From: Eutrophobius sp051275005
Lineage (GTDB): Bacteria > Pseudomonadota > Gammaproteobacteria > Eutrophobiales > Eutrophobiaceae
Assembly (NCBI GenBank): GCA_051275005.1
Contig: JBNMOP010000002.1
Span: 1 to 55,357, forward strand
Direction of reading: 5' to 3'
Length of the DNA: 55,357 bases
Shown here: piece after piece, positions 46,775-55,357 of the stretch
Layout: every line of letters starts with the position of its first letter
How positions within the stretch are numbered: the stretch's first letter is position 1
Made by a program: the position numbers and the translations under genes
Notes under the pieces: model-generated
Told to the model about the DNA's origin: nothing
Seen by the model: only the letters and a program-made list of their open reading frames with translations
The model's database searches: none

Positions 46775-48922
46775 ATGCGTACCAATAATTGGTCTATGCG
46801 TCTTATCTTTTTTGTTCTGACGTTAATCTATTCGATTTCAATATCTGCTCAATCCACCTCATCGACTCCGGTAAATAATGCGAACTCAGACTCTGATTCA
46901 GGCAATGAATCTTCCAATGAAGATGACCTCGTAAACTATCCACCCGCATTTTTTCAACGCTATCAGGTTAACTCCGCACTGGACATGGTAAACAGAGTGC
47001 CGGGGTTTACACCGGATAATGGTGGAGATTTGCGCGGATTTGGAACCGCAGTGGGTAATATCCTTATCAACGATAAACGCCCCAGTACCAAACAGGATTC
47101 ACCCTCAGCCATATTAGGCAGAATATCAGCTGACCTTGTTGAGCGGATTGAATTAATTCGTGTAAAGGTCAGAGACATCGATCTGCAAGGTCATCTTCAG
47201 GTAGTGAATGTCATCCTTAACGAAAATGCCGAGGCCACCATACGCTGGGAGATCTCGGTTCGGGAAACCGTGGGTACCGGCGTTTCACCTGGGGGAAGCA
47301 TCTCCTTGTCAGATCGTTGGGGACCTATGGAATTTAATGTTGGTGCTGATATGCGGTGGGCAAAATTTGGAGACCCCGCGACCATAGAACGATTTGATGG
47401 TAATGGTGTACTCACCGAGATTCGAACCAATGTCGACAATGCCGATGGCCCTACCGCAAACGGCTATTTTAATTCCACCTCATGGCTGGGAAAAACCTTT
47501 CTCACATTCAATTCACGTATTGGTCTGGAGAATCGAGATATATTATTTACCATCGACCGACTCTCTCAAATACCCGGCGAGGATCCACGTCAGGAGTTAA
47601 TCACGACTTTACGTCGCAACAAGCGGTTGGAGTTGGGGTTTGATGCCGAGCGCGAGTTACATAAAAATTTATTGGGCAAAGCCATTATTTTATATTCAAT
47701 ACTCGACGGCGACCCCCTGGTTTCGCAACAGGATCTGAATGTGCTCGGCGTACAAACCCGTTTCCAGTTAGAAGACGAAAAATTTTCCAGCTCAGAATTT
47801 ATTGCCCGCCTGGAATCCGATTGGAGTGGATTTTCAGGTCATGCAATTCAGACTGATCTGGAACGCGCGGTGAATATTCTCGACAACTCACAGATATTGA
47901 CGGATGACACTGGTGCAGGACCCGTTGTAGTAGATGTCCCCGGTGGTAATACCCGGGTTGAAGAGGAGCGTTGGAATATTCAGGTTCAGGATTCCTGGTC
48001 TATGGGAAGTTTTGATATAGACGCGGGTCTGGGCTGGGAACGCTCAACTATTTCACAGACGGGTGATTCTATCCTTGAACGAAGTTTTACTTTTATTAAA
48101 CCCAGAGCCATCTTAACGCATTCCGCCAGCCAGGGTAGTCAGACAAGATTACGAGTAGAGCGTGAAGTAGCACAGCTTAATTTTAATGATTTTGTCAGTG
48201 CCACGGTATTTGAGGACGACGATGTGGCATTGGGCAACCCTGATCTACATCCCGACAGCACCTGGGTAACGGAAGTGAGTCATGAAAGGCGTTTTGGTAA
48301 GGTAGGTGTGATTAAGATAACCGGATTCCATCACTGGATAAATGATGTGCTGGATTTATTACCCCTGACCGCGACCTTCGAGGCACCGGGTAATATTGGA
48401 GCCGGTAGACGATGGGGTGCAATACTGGAAACCACAGTGCCTCTGGATAATATTGGTATAAATGATGCGCAGTTATCGTTCAATGCACGTTGGCAGGATT
48501 CCACTGTGGTTGATCCGGTAACGGGTATCGACCGCAGGTTATCAGGTGAGGGCGGCTTCAGAGGTGATGTCGGTTTCCTAAACGAAAATCGCTATGCGAT
48601 AGATATTGATTTCCGTCAGGATATAGAGGCGGCGCAGATATCCTGGGGGTTGGGTCTGGCTGAACGCGATAGTCGCGTGCTCTACAAGGCAAATGAACTG
48701 GATGTCTTTAACGAAGGTTTTGATATGTCAGCGTTTATAGAGACCTCGCGCTGGTTCGGTATTAAGCTCACCCTTGAAGGGGCTAATCTGTTGGATCACC
48801 TTGTTACACGCGATCGGACTGTTTTTGTTGCTGAGCGGACATTGACACCGGTACAGCGTGTAGAATTACGCCGTGGCGTTACTGGTCAGAGGATCTTTTT
48901 AAAGGCGACGGGTTCATTCTGA
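46775..48922 (+). CDS. TonB-dependent receptor-like outer-membrane protein (short form)
   Basis: This 715-residue protein has a signal peptide (to about residue 26) and a low-complexity Ser/Asp/Asn segment at about 27-50. A plug follows with LDMVNRVPGF, LRGFG, NILINDKRPSTK and LVERIELIR, then a barrel ending in KATGSF. It is the full-length relative of the partial gene at 1-1092. It lacks the obvious VVTAQRR-type TonB box of the two larger receptors. The ATG is preceded by CTGGAG. It is followed by an unsplit YtcJ-like amidohydrolase, mirroring the arrangement at the left edge, so the pair may import and cleave one class of molecule. Confidence 0.87.
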   Translation: MRTNNWSMRLIFFVLTLIYSISISAQSTSSTPVNNANSDSDSGNESSNEDDLVNYPPAFFQRYQVNSALDMVNRVPGFTPDNGGDLRGFGTAVGNILINDKRPSTKQDSPSAILGRISADLVERIELIRVKVRDIDLQGHLQVVNVILNENAEATIRWEISVRETVGTGVSPGGSISLSDRWGPMEFNVGADMRWAKFGDPATIERFDGNGVLTEIRTNVDNADGPTANGYFNSTSWLGKTFLTFNSRIGLENRDILFTIDRLSQIPGEDPRQELITTLRRNKRLELGFDAERELHKNLLGKAIILYSILDGDPLVSQQDLNVLGVQTRFQLEDEKFSSSEFIARLESDWSGFSGHAIQTDLERAVNILDNSQILTDDTGAGPVVVDVPGGNTRVEEERWNIQVQDSWSMGSFDIDAGLGWERSTISQTGDSILERSFTFIKPRAILTHSASQGSQTRLRVEREVAQLNFNDFVSATVFEDDDVALGNPDLHPDSTWVTEVSHERRFGKVGVIKITGFHHWINDVLDLLPLTATFEAPGNIGAGRRWGAILETTVPLDNIGINDAQLSFNARWQDSTVVDPVTGIDRRLSGEGGFRGDVGFLNENRYAIDIDFRQDIEAAQISWGLGLAERDSRVLYKANELDVFNEGFDMSAFIETSRWFGIKLTLEGANLLDHLVTRDRTVFVAERTLTPVQRVELRRGVTGQRIFLKATGSF

Positions 48923-49093
48923 CTAATTATTGAGGAAATCCCACGATTGTCATAGAACAGAGTATTAAGGTAGTCTGGTTTGTGATCAGCTATAATCTAT
49001 AGAGTACGAAATGCAGGATGCATTTCAACAAAGCCAAAAGAACGACAGTTCTTCTATAAAAAAAGTAACATCCATCATCTCGCGGGGGTCGCA

Positions 49094-51184
49094 ATGAAAG
49101 TGCAAAAAAATCTATTTTTGTCTTCAATCATTATCTCAATAATCTTTAGTGTGGGTTCAGTTCAGGCCCAACAAGTACCTGATTCGGTCATTAATTGGCC
49201 CGACACCATATACACCAATGCCATTGTCGTCACCCTGGATGATCACGCCATGAATGATAATCCGGGCACCATCGCCGAGGCCATTGCGATTAATGGGGAA
49301 GTCATCCAGGCCATAGGTTCTGCTGCAGAGATAGCGAGAATGAAGGGCCCAAATACCCAGGTTATCGATCTTGGCGGCAAGGTGATGATACCCGGTTTTA
49401 TCGAGAGTCATACCCATCCGTTCGGAACCTTTGAACAGTATTTACCTGAAAGAGAATTGGCCTTGCCTCATGTCTCCTTGGGGGTGCAAGTGGAAGCAAC
49501 CGCGGCAGAAACGTACCCAAAAATTGCCCGTTATGTCAAAGAAGCAGGGATTAAACCTGGCGAATGGATTTTGATCGAATTAATTCCCAATCCAGAGAAG
49601 GGTATCCCTACGGTGTGGGACATCGCTGAGGGGTGGATCGGTACCCCTGATCAGGTGGATCAGACTTTTACCCGTGAAGGACTGACAAAGATATTGCCAA
49701 ATAATCCTGCCAATGCCGGTATCCGTAACGTGGGTGAAACCGATGGCAGTGTGCGTCGCAATCATTCACATGAAAATATTGAAGTCTTACGAGAACCAAA
49801 CGAATCCTCATACGATTATTATGGCTATCGTGATACCTATGACACATTGGTGGCGGATGTGGCGGCCCACCAGCGCCGTGCCCTGCAGGGACTCACAGGC
49901 AGTCATGCCTTTATCGTTTTCAATGATATGGGGTGGGTGGAAACCAATAAATTGATCCCGGGTTTGGAGGCAACGGTTACAGGACTACGGCCCGATATTC
50001 GTGATTCAGGTACTCGAGGAATCCTAGGTACCGGTGAAAAACGTTCCTGGCAGGAACAGGTCCTGAAGAGGGAATACCCCACGCCGGTCTATGCCGAGGC
50101 AGTAAAAAAAGGCTTCGAATATATGGCCCAATCCGGAATAACTGCATTTGGTTCACGGGTTGATTTTCCGTATCAATTAAGTGCCTATCATTATTTGTTA
50201 CGTAAGAATGGCCGTCTACCTATCCGCCATGCCTATACCTATGAGTTCCATCGTAACGAATTACACTCACCGGATTTTGTTGAAAATGTCTACGGCTTCA
50301 TGGGGGCGCATTGGTCCGCTGGTCCACGCAGTGGCAATCAATGGCTGTGGAATCATGGCATTGGTTCTGAAGGTGCCTGGGATACACCAGAGATCGCCTG
50401 CCTCGGTCCTGATATCCCGGGACTGCCAGATGTTGCCGAAGAGGCAAAGAGCCGTGAGCGTTGCAGATTTCTGGAAGATGGTCAAAGAACACCTGAGATT
50501 TATGGGATGCATAATGCCTTGATGAAGGGATGGCGTATTGCCGGTCTACATGGTGTAGGTAGCCACGGCATGCGCCAGTTTATCGGTTATCTGGAAGAGG
50601 CCATTGCCCAGGGTCCTGTAACCGAGGAAATGATTAGAGAAATGCGTATCCTCATGGCTCACGGCACTATGGTGGGCAAGGAACCAGATGTCGTTGCGGG
50701 GTTGAAACGATTCAATATTATTATCCCGATGCAGATCCGCCGGGCACTGACTTATGAACCCAATGTCATCGATACATTCTACGGTCCTGAGGGTTATGAG
50801 TTCCTGGCACCGATGAAGAGTCTGATCGATGCGGGGGTACGGGTGGCAGCAGAGACCCACAGTGCGGGACCACCAGATTTATTGTTTCGACATATGCCCT
50901 TGTTTGTGACGCGTACCGCAGCGGGCAGGACCTCGGCCCCAGAAGAAGCAGTAGACAGGGTAGTGGCGTTGAAGCTGTTTACCTATGCCAATGCGCAATC
51001 GATGTTGGCAGAGGACTATATCGGTTCATTGGAGGTCGGTAAGTTTGCTGATTTTGCCGTTATGGAAAATAACTACCTGGAACAACCTGAGTCAGAGCTG
51101 GAGAATAATAAAAATCTGATTACAGTAGTCGGTGGAAAGGTTATTTACAAGGATCCACAAGCCCCCTGGACTATAGTCAATTAG
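49094..51184 (+). CDS. Secreted YtcJ/Amidohydro_3-like amidohydrolase, unsplit form
   Basis: This 696-residue protein has a signal peptide (to about residue 25) and is the full-length reference for the split genes at 1397-8084. It has HTH at residues 106-108 (FIESHTHPF), H486 and H491 in GLHGVGSH, H523 in MAHGTM and the closing IGSLEVGKFADF strand. Residues about 230-268 form a polar linker, and the split genes break there. The position where related enzymes have an HSD-type motif reads ETH (near residue 587), so the usual aspartate is not obvious. It probably hydrolyses an amide- or ester-like bond in the periplasm. It follows the 46775 receptor and is preceded by CGGGGG. Positions 50792-51002 are nearly identical to the last 211 bases of the window. 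Confidence 0.9.
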   Translation: MKVQKNLFLSSIIISIIFSVGSVQAQQVPDSVINWPDTIYTNAIVVTLDDHAMNDNPGTIAEAIAINGEVIQAIGSAAEIARMKGPNTQVIDLGGKVMIPGFIESHTHPFGTFEQYLPERELALPHVSLGVQVEATAAETYPKIARYVKEAGIKPGEWILIELIPNPEKGIPTVWDIAEGWIGTPDQVDQTFTREGLTKILPNNPANAGIRNVGETDGSVRRNHSHENIEVLREPNESSYDYYGYRDTYDTLVADVAAHQRRALQGLTGSHAFIVFNDMGWVETNKLIPGLEATVTGLRPDIRDSGTRGILGTGEKRSWQEQVLKREYPTPVYAEAVKKGFEYMAQSGITAFGSRVDFPYQLSAYHYLLRKNGRLPIRHAYTYEFHRNELHSPDFVENVYGFMGAHWSAGPRSGNQWLWNHGIGSEGAWDTPEIACLGPDIPGLPDVAEEAKSRERCRFLEDGQRTPEIYGMHNALMKGWRIAGLHGVGSHGMRQFIGYLEEAIAQGPVTEEMIREMRILMAHGTMVGKEPDVVAGLKRFNIIIPMQIRRALTYEPNVIDTFYGPEGYEFLAPMKSLIDAGVRVAAETHSAGPPDLLFRHMPLFVTRTAAGRTSAPEEAVDRVVALKLFTYANAQSMLAEDYIGSLEVGKFADFAVMENNYLEQPESELENNKNLITVVGGKVIYKDPQAPWTIVN

Positions 51185-51205
51185 AACAGGTGTAAAGCTT
51201 GTTTT

Positions 51206-51237
51206 ATAAAGGGTAAGCCCTTGGGCTTACCCTTTAT
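51206..51237. terminator. Strong hairpin after the unsplit amidohydrolase
   Basis: A perfect 14-base stem (51206-51219 with 51224-51237) closes a 4-base CTTG loop, 21 bases after the stop codon at 51184. A short A/T-rich tract surrounds it. It probably ends the 46775-51184 unit and may work in both directions, as the next gene converges on it. Confidence 0.8.
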
Positions 51238-51474
51238 AATTTCTAATTAAAACCTATTATGGTAAATAAAATCCCTAAGTACAGGGATACCCTAATATTA
51301 TTGGATGCTGGTTTCCAGCAGTATGACGGAAAATTTATTTAATTATTATCAATCATCATACTAGCCTAGGTTCTGTCTGGTATGTAGTTGTCCAGGGTCA
51401 GTATCCAGTTATGTTTTTTTCTAGATCTAAACATTGAATTTCAACTATAGAGTGAAGATGCGTCAGTTCATGTA

Positions 51475-53160
51475 TTAAAATCTGGAAAAATAGATTAGGG
51501 CATGTTCATCATCAGAGGAAGGTGTCAGATTTTTAGAGCGCGCATTCATGACATATTCCTCTACTATTTCAGCGTCAAAAAAACCTTCCTCCGCTAATGC
51601 CCCTGCCGCGCCCCTGACACAATCCACATAGCGGGTTCGAGTGAGTGATTCGCCTTTTTTCAATAAGCCCATGCGCTGCCATGCCTGTTCAGGTGATTCA
51701 CGAAAATCCCATAGGCCGTTGCCGTTCATGTCTACAAATACGCCATTATCATCACGCGGCTCGATACCTGTTCCGGTATACGCCGCCCAGGTAGTTGTAC
51801 CTGAACCACTAACGGGGGGGTAAAATCTGCCCAGTGGACAGCTAACCTCGGGATAGGAAATTGCGGGAAAGTCCAGGTCACCGTCACTGTCAACATCTCC
51901 AATAATCGGAAAGTCAGACCGTGATGGTGGCGGGGGTTCACCCTCCACCCAGGCGTCCAGCAGCTTGATAGCACCTTCCATGAATAATGACAGATCAAGG
52001 ATCTGCATCTTTCCCTTTCTCCCATCGGCCGTGGTAGACCCGCCATCATGACTCAACTGCCTGATCTCGTATATTCGGAACTTATCCATTAATCCCTTTT
52101 CCTTTAGAATTCGGGCATTGTTATATTTGTTGGCAAGGAAACTGTAAGTAACGAATTCCGGCAGGTCATGGTTATTAAAATTCCAGTACGCCTGGTGAGC
52201 AAGTTCCAGTTGTGGGACAAAGGCCCTCTTTTCTTCTGCGGTAGTAAGGAGCACATCTTTGCCATTTTCCATTGCCACAGGTAACCAGGTTCCGGCAGCG
52301 GAATCATCAACCAGAAAGCCATCGAATATTGGCTTACCATTATTGTCTACGTTTAACCGTCGTCCATAGTAGTTCATGCCTCGTGCCAGTCGGGCACCTG
52401 CTGACTTGCCGTATAGAAAAGTCCTTTCGGGCAATTTACCTAAACGTCTTCTTACCGCAGTCTCTGCAACAGCGGTATAATCTTTGATCAATGAATGACT
52501 GTCGTTAAATGCTACCCAGTCAACTACCGTCCCATCACTTAATGTCGCAATGATCTCTCCAACACTTTCTTCACTGGTACGTAGCGTGACAGCAACCGCG
52601 TAGCCCAGGGTGAGCATTGACTTTTGCAGCTTATTAAAAATGGCCATGGGTTGGTCCGGGTCCAGGTATTTATGCCAGATTTTCAATGAGCCATTGTTAA
52701 ATGAGCGACCCCTGCCGTGTACTGTGACCCAAAGTTTACCGTTCCAATCCGCGCGTGATTTTGGATAGATAAGGATAACAGCCGCACCACGGTTCATTTC
52801 ATAATTGGCAACGGCAAACACAGGTTCTTGCACATCGGATGCCTGGGCCTGAGGGAAGACCAGTTCCGGTGCGTTGGTGAGATATTCATGATAATCCCGC
52901 TCTCGCGTGACATAGCCTTCAACAGTGCCATTTAATCCCATATCAACACGGATATAATCCTTGTCCTGGTAGTTTACTTCGGTTTCCTGCATCTTGCAGG
53001 TTTCAGGACCAAGTTTGTAACTATCTACCACTCGTAATGATGGCAAATAGCTTTCACATGACTTGATTGATTGCCCCTGTGCATGGCTTATTTGAAATGG
53101 AATTAAGGAGATCACTATATATGTGATTACGTTGGATATTGTAAGCAACTTGCCTGGCAT
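51475..53160 (-). CDS. Secreted alpha/beta hydrolase, Abhydrolase_10-like, with Ca-binding-type loops
   Basis: This 561-residue protein has a signal peptide (to about residue 27, SHAQ). The nucleophile elbow is G-K-S-A-G with S253 (LYGKSAGARL), and H371 in QLSHDGG is the likely catalytic histidine. The C-terminal segment YVDCVRGAAGALAEEGF and the overall layout resemble the alpha/beta hydrolase domain-containing (Abhydrolase_10) family. Unusually, two EF-hand- or dockerin-type loops are present: D-V-D-S-D-G-D-L-D at about 422-430 and D-M-N-G-N-G-L-W-D at about 477-485. These may bind calcium. It is read from an ATG behind GGGGAAGAAGA, and an earlier ATG at 53193 is less likely. It stands alone on the minus strand between two unsplit amidohydrolases. 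Substrate unknown, probably an ester. Confidence 0.8.
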   Translation of the reverse strand: MPGKLLTISNVITYIVISLIPFQISHAQGQSIKSCESYLPSLRVVDSYKLGPETCKMQETEVNYQDKDYIRVDMGLNGTVEGYVTRERDYHEYLTNAPELVFPQAQASDVQEPVFAVANYEMNRGAAVILIYPKSRADWNGKLWVTVHGRGRSFNNGSLKIWHKYLDPDQPMAIFNKLQKSMLTLGYAVAVTLRTSEESVGEIIATLSDGTVVDWVAFNDSHSLIKDYTAVAETAVRRRLGKLPERTFLYGKSAGARLARGMNYYGRRLNVDNNGKPIFDGFLVDDSAAGTWLPVAMENGKDVLLTTAEEKRAFVPQLELAHQAYWNFNNHDLPEFVTYSFLANKYNNARILKEKGLMDKFRIYEIRQLSHDGGSTTADGRKGKMQILDLSLFMEGAIKLLDAWVEGEPPPPSRSDFPIIGDVDSDGDLDFPAISYPEVSCPLGRFYPPVSGSGTTTWAAYTGTGIEPRDDNGVFVDMNGNGLWDFRESPEQAWQRMGLLKKGESLTRTRYVDCVRGAAGALAEEGFFDAEIVEEYVMNARSKNLTPSSDDEHALIYFSRF

Positions 53161-53457
53161 TCTTCTTCCCCCTGAATGATGGTAAAAACGCACAAAATTT
53201 TATAATGAATTAAGTATAACTAGGAGAAAGTTTGCTGTCATTTTTCCCGGATATAAGCCCATGTTTGAGTGTAACATCTTGTTTTAAAAAAATTATTTTT
53301 CTTTTAAAATTTTAGTATTCATCATTAATTCATAATTAGAGTCGTCATATCGTTATACTGTAATATATATCTATTGGAGAGGACATCTCTATATATAGGC
53401 TATCAGTTATGGTGAGTTTATTACATAATCGTATTACCAAATTCAGAGGGATTTAAC
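53161..53457. promoter_or_regulatory. Divergent promoter region between alpha/beta hydrolase and unsplit amidohydrolase 2
   Basis: These 297 AT-rich bases separate two divergently transcribed genes and hold no gene. A TATACT hexamer at 53354-53359 is a possible -10 element for the plus-strand gene. I see no good -35 in front of it, so only the presence of promoters somewhere in the region is supported. Confidence 0.35.
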
Positions 53458-55357
53458 ATGAGTAAACTATATAGTTTCTTCACACGATCATTCATAGTTT
53501 TAGTGATGACTAGCATGGGTATGATCTCGGTCTATGCCCAACAATATCCAGATTCTGTCCTCAATTGGCCCGATACGATCTATACCAATGCTATTGTTGT
53601 GACGTTGGATGAACATGCCTTGAATGATGACCCTGGCACCATTGCGCAGGCCATCGCGATAAACGGTGAGTACATTCAGGCCATAGGATCTGCTACAGAG
53701 ATTGGCAGGATGAAGGGTCCAAATACCCAGGTCATTGATCTTGGCGGTAAGGTGATGATCCCCGGTTTTATTGAGAGTCATACCCACCCCTTTAGCTTGA
53801 TTGAGCAAAACCTACCACAACAGGAACTACAATTAAAACATGTAACCATGGGTGTGAAGGTTGAGGCAAATGCAGAGGAAACATATAAGAAGATTACCCG
53901 CTATGCCAATGAGGCAGGTATCAAACCTGGCGAGTGGGTGCTTATAGAGCTACGGCCAAATCCTGAGAAAGGTGTAACAACCATCTGGGATATTGCCGAA
54001 GGCTGGATAGGTACACCTGATGAGGTTGATCAGACGTTTACTCGTGAGGGGCTAACCAAGGCCCTGCCAAAAAACCCGGCAAATGCCGGTGTTCGAAATG
54101 TAGGTGAACCTGATGGCCAGGTTCGTCGACACAACAGTCTTGAAAATGTTGAGATTCTGCGTAAGGAAACTGTCGCCTACAATGATGAAAATTACGATAC
54201 CTTAATCGCTGACGTGGTCGCCCATCAACGGCGAGCATTGCAAGGATTAACTGGTAGTCATGCCTATATAATTTTCAATGACCTGGGCTGGAAAGAGACC
54301 AATGAGTGGATCCCGGGTCTGGAAGAAACAGTCACCGAGTTACGACCCGACATTCGCAATTCTGGGCCACGTGGAATTCTGGGTACAGGTGAGAAAAACT
54401 CATGGCAGACACAAATACTGAAAAAACCTTATTCAACCCCAGTCTATGCAGATGCAGTAAAAAAGGGTTTCACCTATATGGCCCGCTCGGGTATTACTGC
54501 CTTTGGCTCCCGGGTAGATTTCCCACATCAGTTAAGTGCCTATCATTATTTGTTGCGTAAGGACGGTCGTCTACCCATACGTCATGCCTATACCTATGAG
54601 TTCCATCGTAACGAATTGCACTCACCGGATTTCGTCAAGTCCGTGTATCCGTTTATGGGTGCACATTGGTCCGCTGGTCCTCGTAGCGGTAACCGTTGGT
54701 TATGGAATCATGGTATTGGTTCTGAAGGTGCCTGGGACACGCCAGAAATTGCCTGTCTAGGACCTGATCTGCCGGGTCTGCCGGATGTGGCGGAAGAGGC
54801 AAAGAGCCGTGAGCGCTGTGGCTTTTTAGATGAAGGACAACGCACACCGGAGATCATCGGCATGCACAACGCCTTGATGAAGGGATGGCGTATTGCGGGT
54901 CTACACGGTGTGGGTAGCCATGGTATGCGTAAGTTTATTGGATATCTTGAAGAGGCTATTGCACAGGGTCCCATTACTGAAGAAATGGTACGTGAGATGC
55001 GTATCCTCATGGCCCACGGCACCATGGTGGGTAAGGAACCGGATGTCATTGCAGGGCTCAAGCGTTACAACATCATTATGCCTATGCAAATCCGCCGTGC
55101 GTTGACGACTGAACCGAATATCATTGATACATTCTATGGACCTGAAGGTTATGAGTTCCTGGCACCGATGAAGAGCCTGATCGATGCGGGGGTACGGGTG
55201 GCAGCAGAGACCCACAGTGCGGGACCACCGGATTTATTGTTTCGACATATGCCCTTGTTTGTGACGCGTACCGCAGCGGGCAGGACCTCGGCCCCAGAAG
55301 AAGCAGTAGACAGGGTAGTGGCGTTGAAGCTGTTTACCTATGCCAATGCGCAATCGA
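53458..55357 (+). CDS. Secreted YtcJ-like amidohydrolase, unsplit form 2 (3' end outside window)
   Basis: The frame is open to the last base and gives 633 residues. It has a signal peptide (to VYAQ, about residue 25), the FIESHTHPF metal motif and GLHGVGSHGM and MAHGTMVG blocks like those of the 49094 enzyme. The polar linker before LTGSHAYIIF is about five residues shorter than in the 49094 protein, so that region tolerates indels. The start is the ATG at 53458 with GAGGGA upstream. The last 211 bases differ at only two positions from 50792-51002, whereas preceding DNA is clearly diverged. About 63 residues should remain beyond the window. Confidence 0.9.
   Translation, partial: MSKLYSFFTRSFIVLVMTSMGMISVYAQQYPDSVLNWPDTIYTNAIVVTLDEHALNDDPGTIAQAIAINGEYIQAIGSATEIGRMKGPNTQVIDLGGKVMIPGFIESHTHPFSLIEQNLPQQELQLKHVTMGVKVEANAEETYKKITRYANEAGIKPGEWVLIELRPNPEKGVTTIWDIAEGWIGTPDEVDQTFTREGLTKALPKNPANAGVRNVGEPDGQVRRHNSLENVEILRKETVAYNDENYDTLIADVVAHQRRALQGLTGSHAYIIFNDLGWKETNEWIPGLEETVTELRPDIRNSGPRGILGTGEKNSWQTQILKKPYSTPVYADAVKKGFTYMARSGITAFGSRVDFPHQLSAYHYLLRKDGRLPIRHAYTYEFHRNELHSPDFVKSVYPFMGAHWSAGPRSGNRWLWNHGIGSEGAWDTPEIACLGPDLPGLPDVAEEAKSRERCGFLDEGQRTPEIIGMHNALMKGWRIAGLHGVGSHGMRKFIGYLEEAIAQGPITEEMVREMRILMAHGTMVGKEPDVIAGLKRYNIIMPMQIRRALTTEPNIIDTFYGPEGYEFLAPMKSLIDAGVRVAAETHSAGPPDLLFRHMPLFVTRTAAGRTSAPEEAVDRVVALKLFTYANAQS

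Noticed and set aside
48991..48996. TATAAT box upstream of the unsplit amidohydrolase as a promoter
   Set aside because: The hexamer is perfect, but no -35 element or extended -10 is visible and AT-rich DNA gives such matches by chance.
1..55357. CRISPR array, tRNA or rRNA genes, insertion sequences, phage or toxin-antitoxin genes
   Set aside because: I found no regularly spaced repeats, cloverleaf-like genes, transposase or integrase motifs, or terminal inverted repeats with target duplications.

Overview
The window reads as one block of bacterial chromosome from a Gram-negative organism, most likely a marine-type gammaproteobacterium. This rests on the outer-membrane TonB-dependent receptors, periplasmic quinoproteins and c-type cytochromes, Tat signals, moderate GC and Shine-Dalgarno-led genes. 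The taxon is inferred from gene content only. I see no tRNA, rRNA, phage, transposase, CRISPR array or transcription regulator. All 32 genes I can support carry an export signal (Sec, Tat or lipoprotein) except the first, whose N-terminus lies outside the window. I find no cytoplasmic enzyme, so this looks like an envelope catabolic island that takes up and oxidises or hydrolyses an unidentified substrate.

Left part (1-8819). The end of a TonB-dependent receptor is followed by an amidohydrolase of the YtcJ/Amidohydro_3 type that is split into two secreted polypeptides. The N-terminal half (1397-2155) carries the HxH metal motif. The C-terminal half (2163-3569) starts 7 bases later with its own ribosome-binding site and signal peptide. 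The C-terminal half then recurs three more times in tandem (3612-8084), with no second N-terminal half in the window. A small SurA-like periplasmic chaperone (8229-8819) ends this block. Unsplit homologues of about 696 residues lie at 49094-51184 and 53458-55357.

Second part (8950-13632). Two Tat-exported thiamine-diphosphate (ThDP) enzymes are bracketed by two small cytochromes c. ThDP enzymes are normally cytoplasmic, so a periplasmic pair next to electron carriers is unusual.

Third part (13921-20336). A large TonB-dependent receptor with its own terminator is followed by a secreted amidohydrolase of a different subfamily and a heme-free PQQ alcohol dehydrogenase.

Central part (20489-41045). 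A three-gene cassette occurs three times: a di-heme DUF1587/1592/1588/1585-type cytochrome, a Tat-exported DUF1552 protein and a secreted ankyrin protein. Two copies are on the plus strand and one on the minus strand. The minus copy and the second plus copy diverge from a 659-base gap. A Tat-exported dienelactone-hydrolase-like enzyme, an unrecognised mono-heme protein and a cytochrome c lie between the first and second copies.

Right part (41418-55357). A second large TonB-dependent receptor, a second PQQ dehydrogenase with an adjacent cytochrome c, a TonB-dependent receptor of the same type as the one at the left edge, two unsplit amidohydrolases and an Abhydrolase_10-like enzyme. The two unsplit amidohydrolases share a nearly identical 211-base segment inside otherwise diverged genes, as expected from gene conversion.

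A working model, which is inference: the receptors import a substrate. Amidohydrolases, the alpha/beta hydrolase and the dienelactone hydrolase hydrolyse it. PQQ enzymes, the ThDP pair and the DUF1592 cytochromes then oxidise the products in the periplasm, passing electrons to the small cytochromes. The split and amplified amidohydrolase and the Tat-exported ThDP pair are the strongest candidates for undescribed biology.
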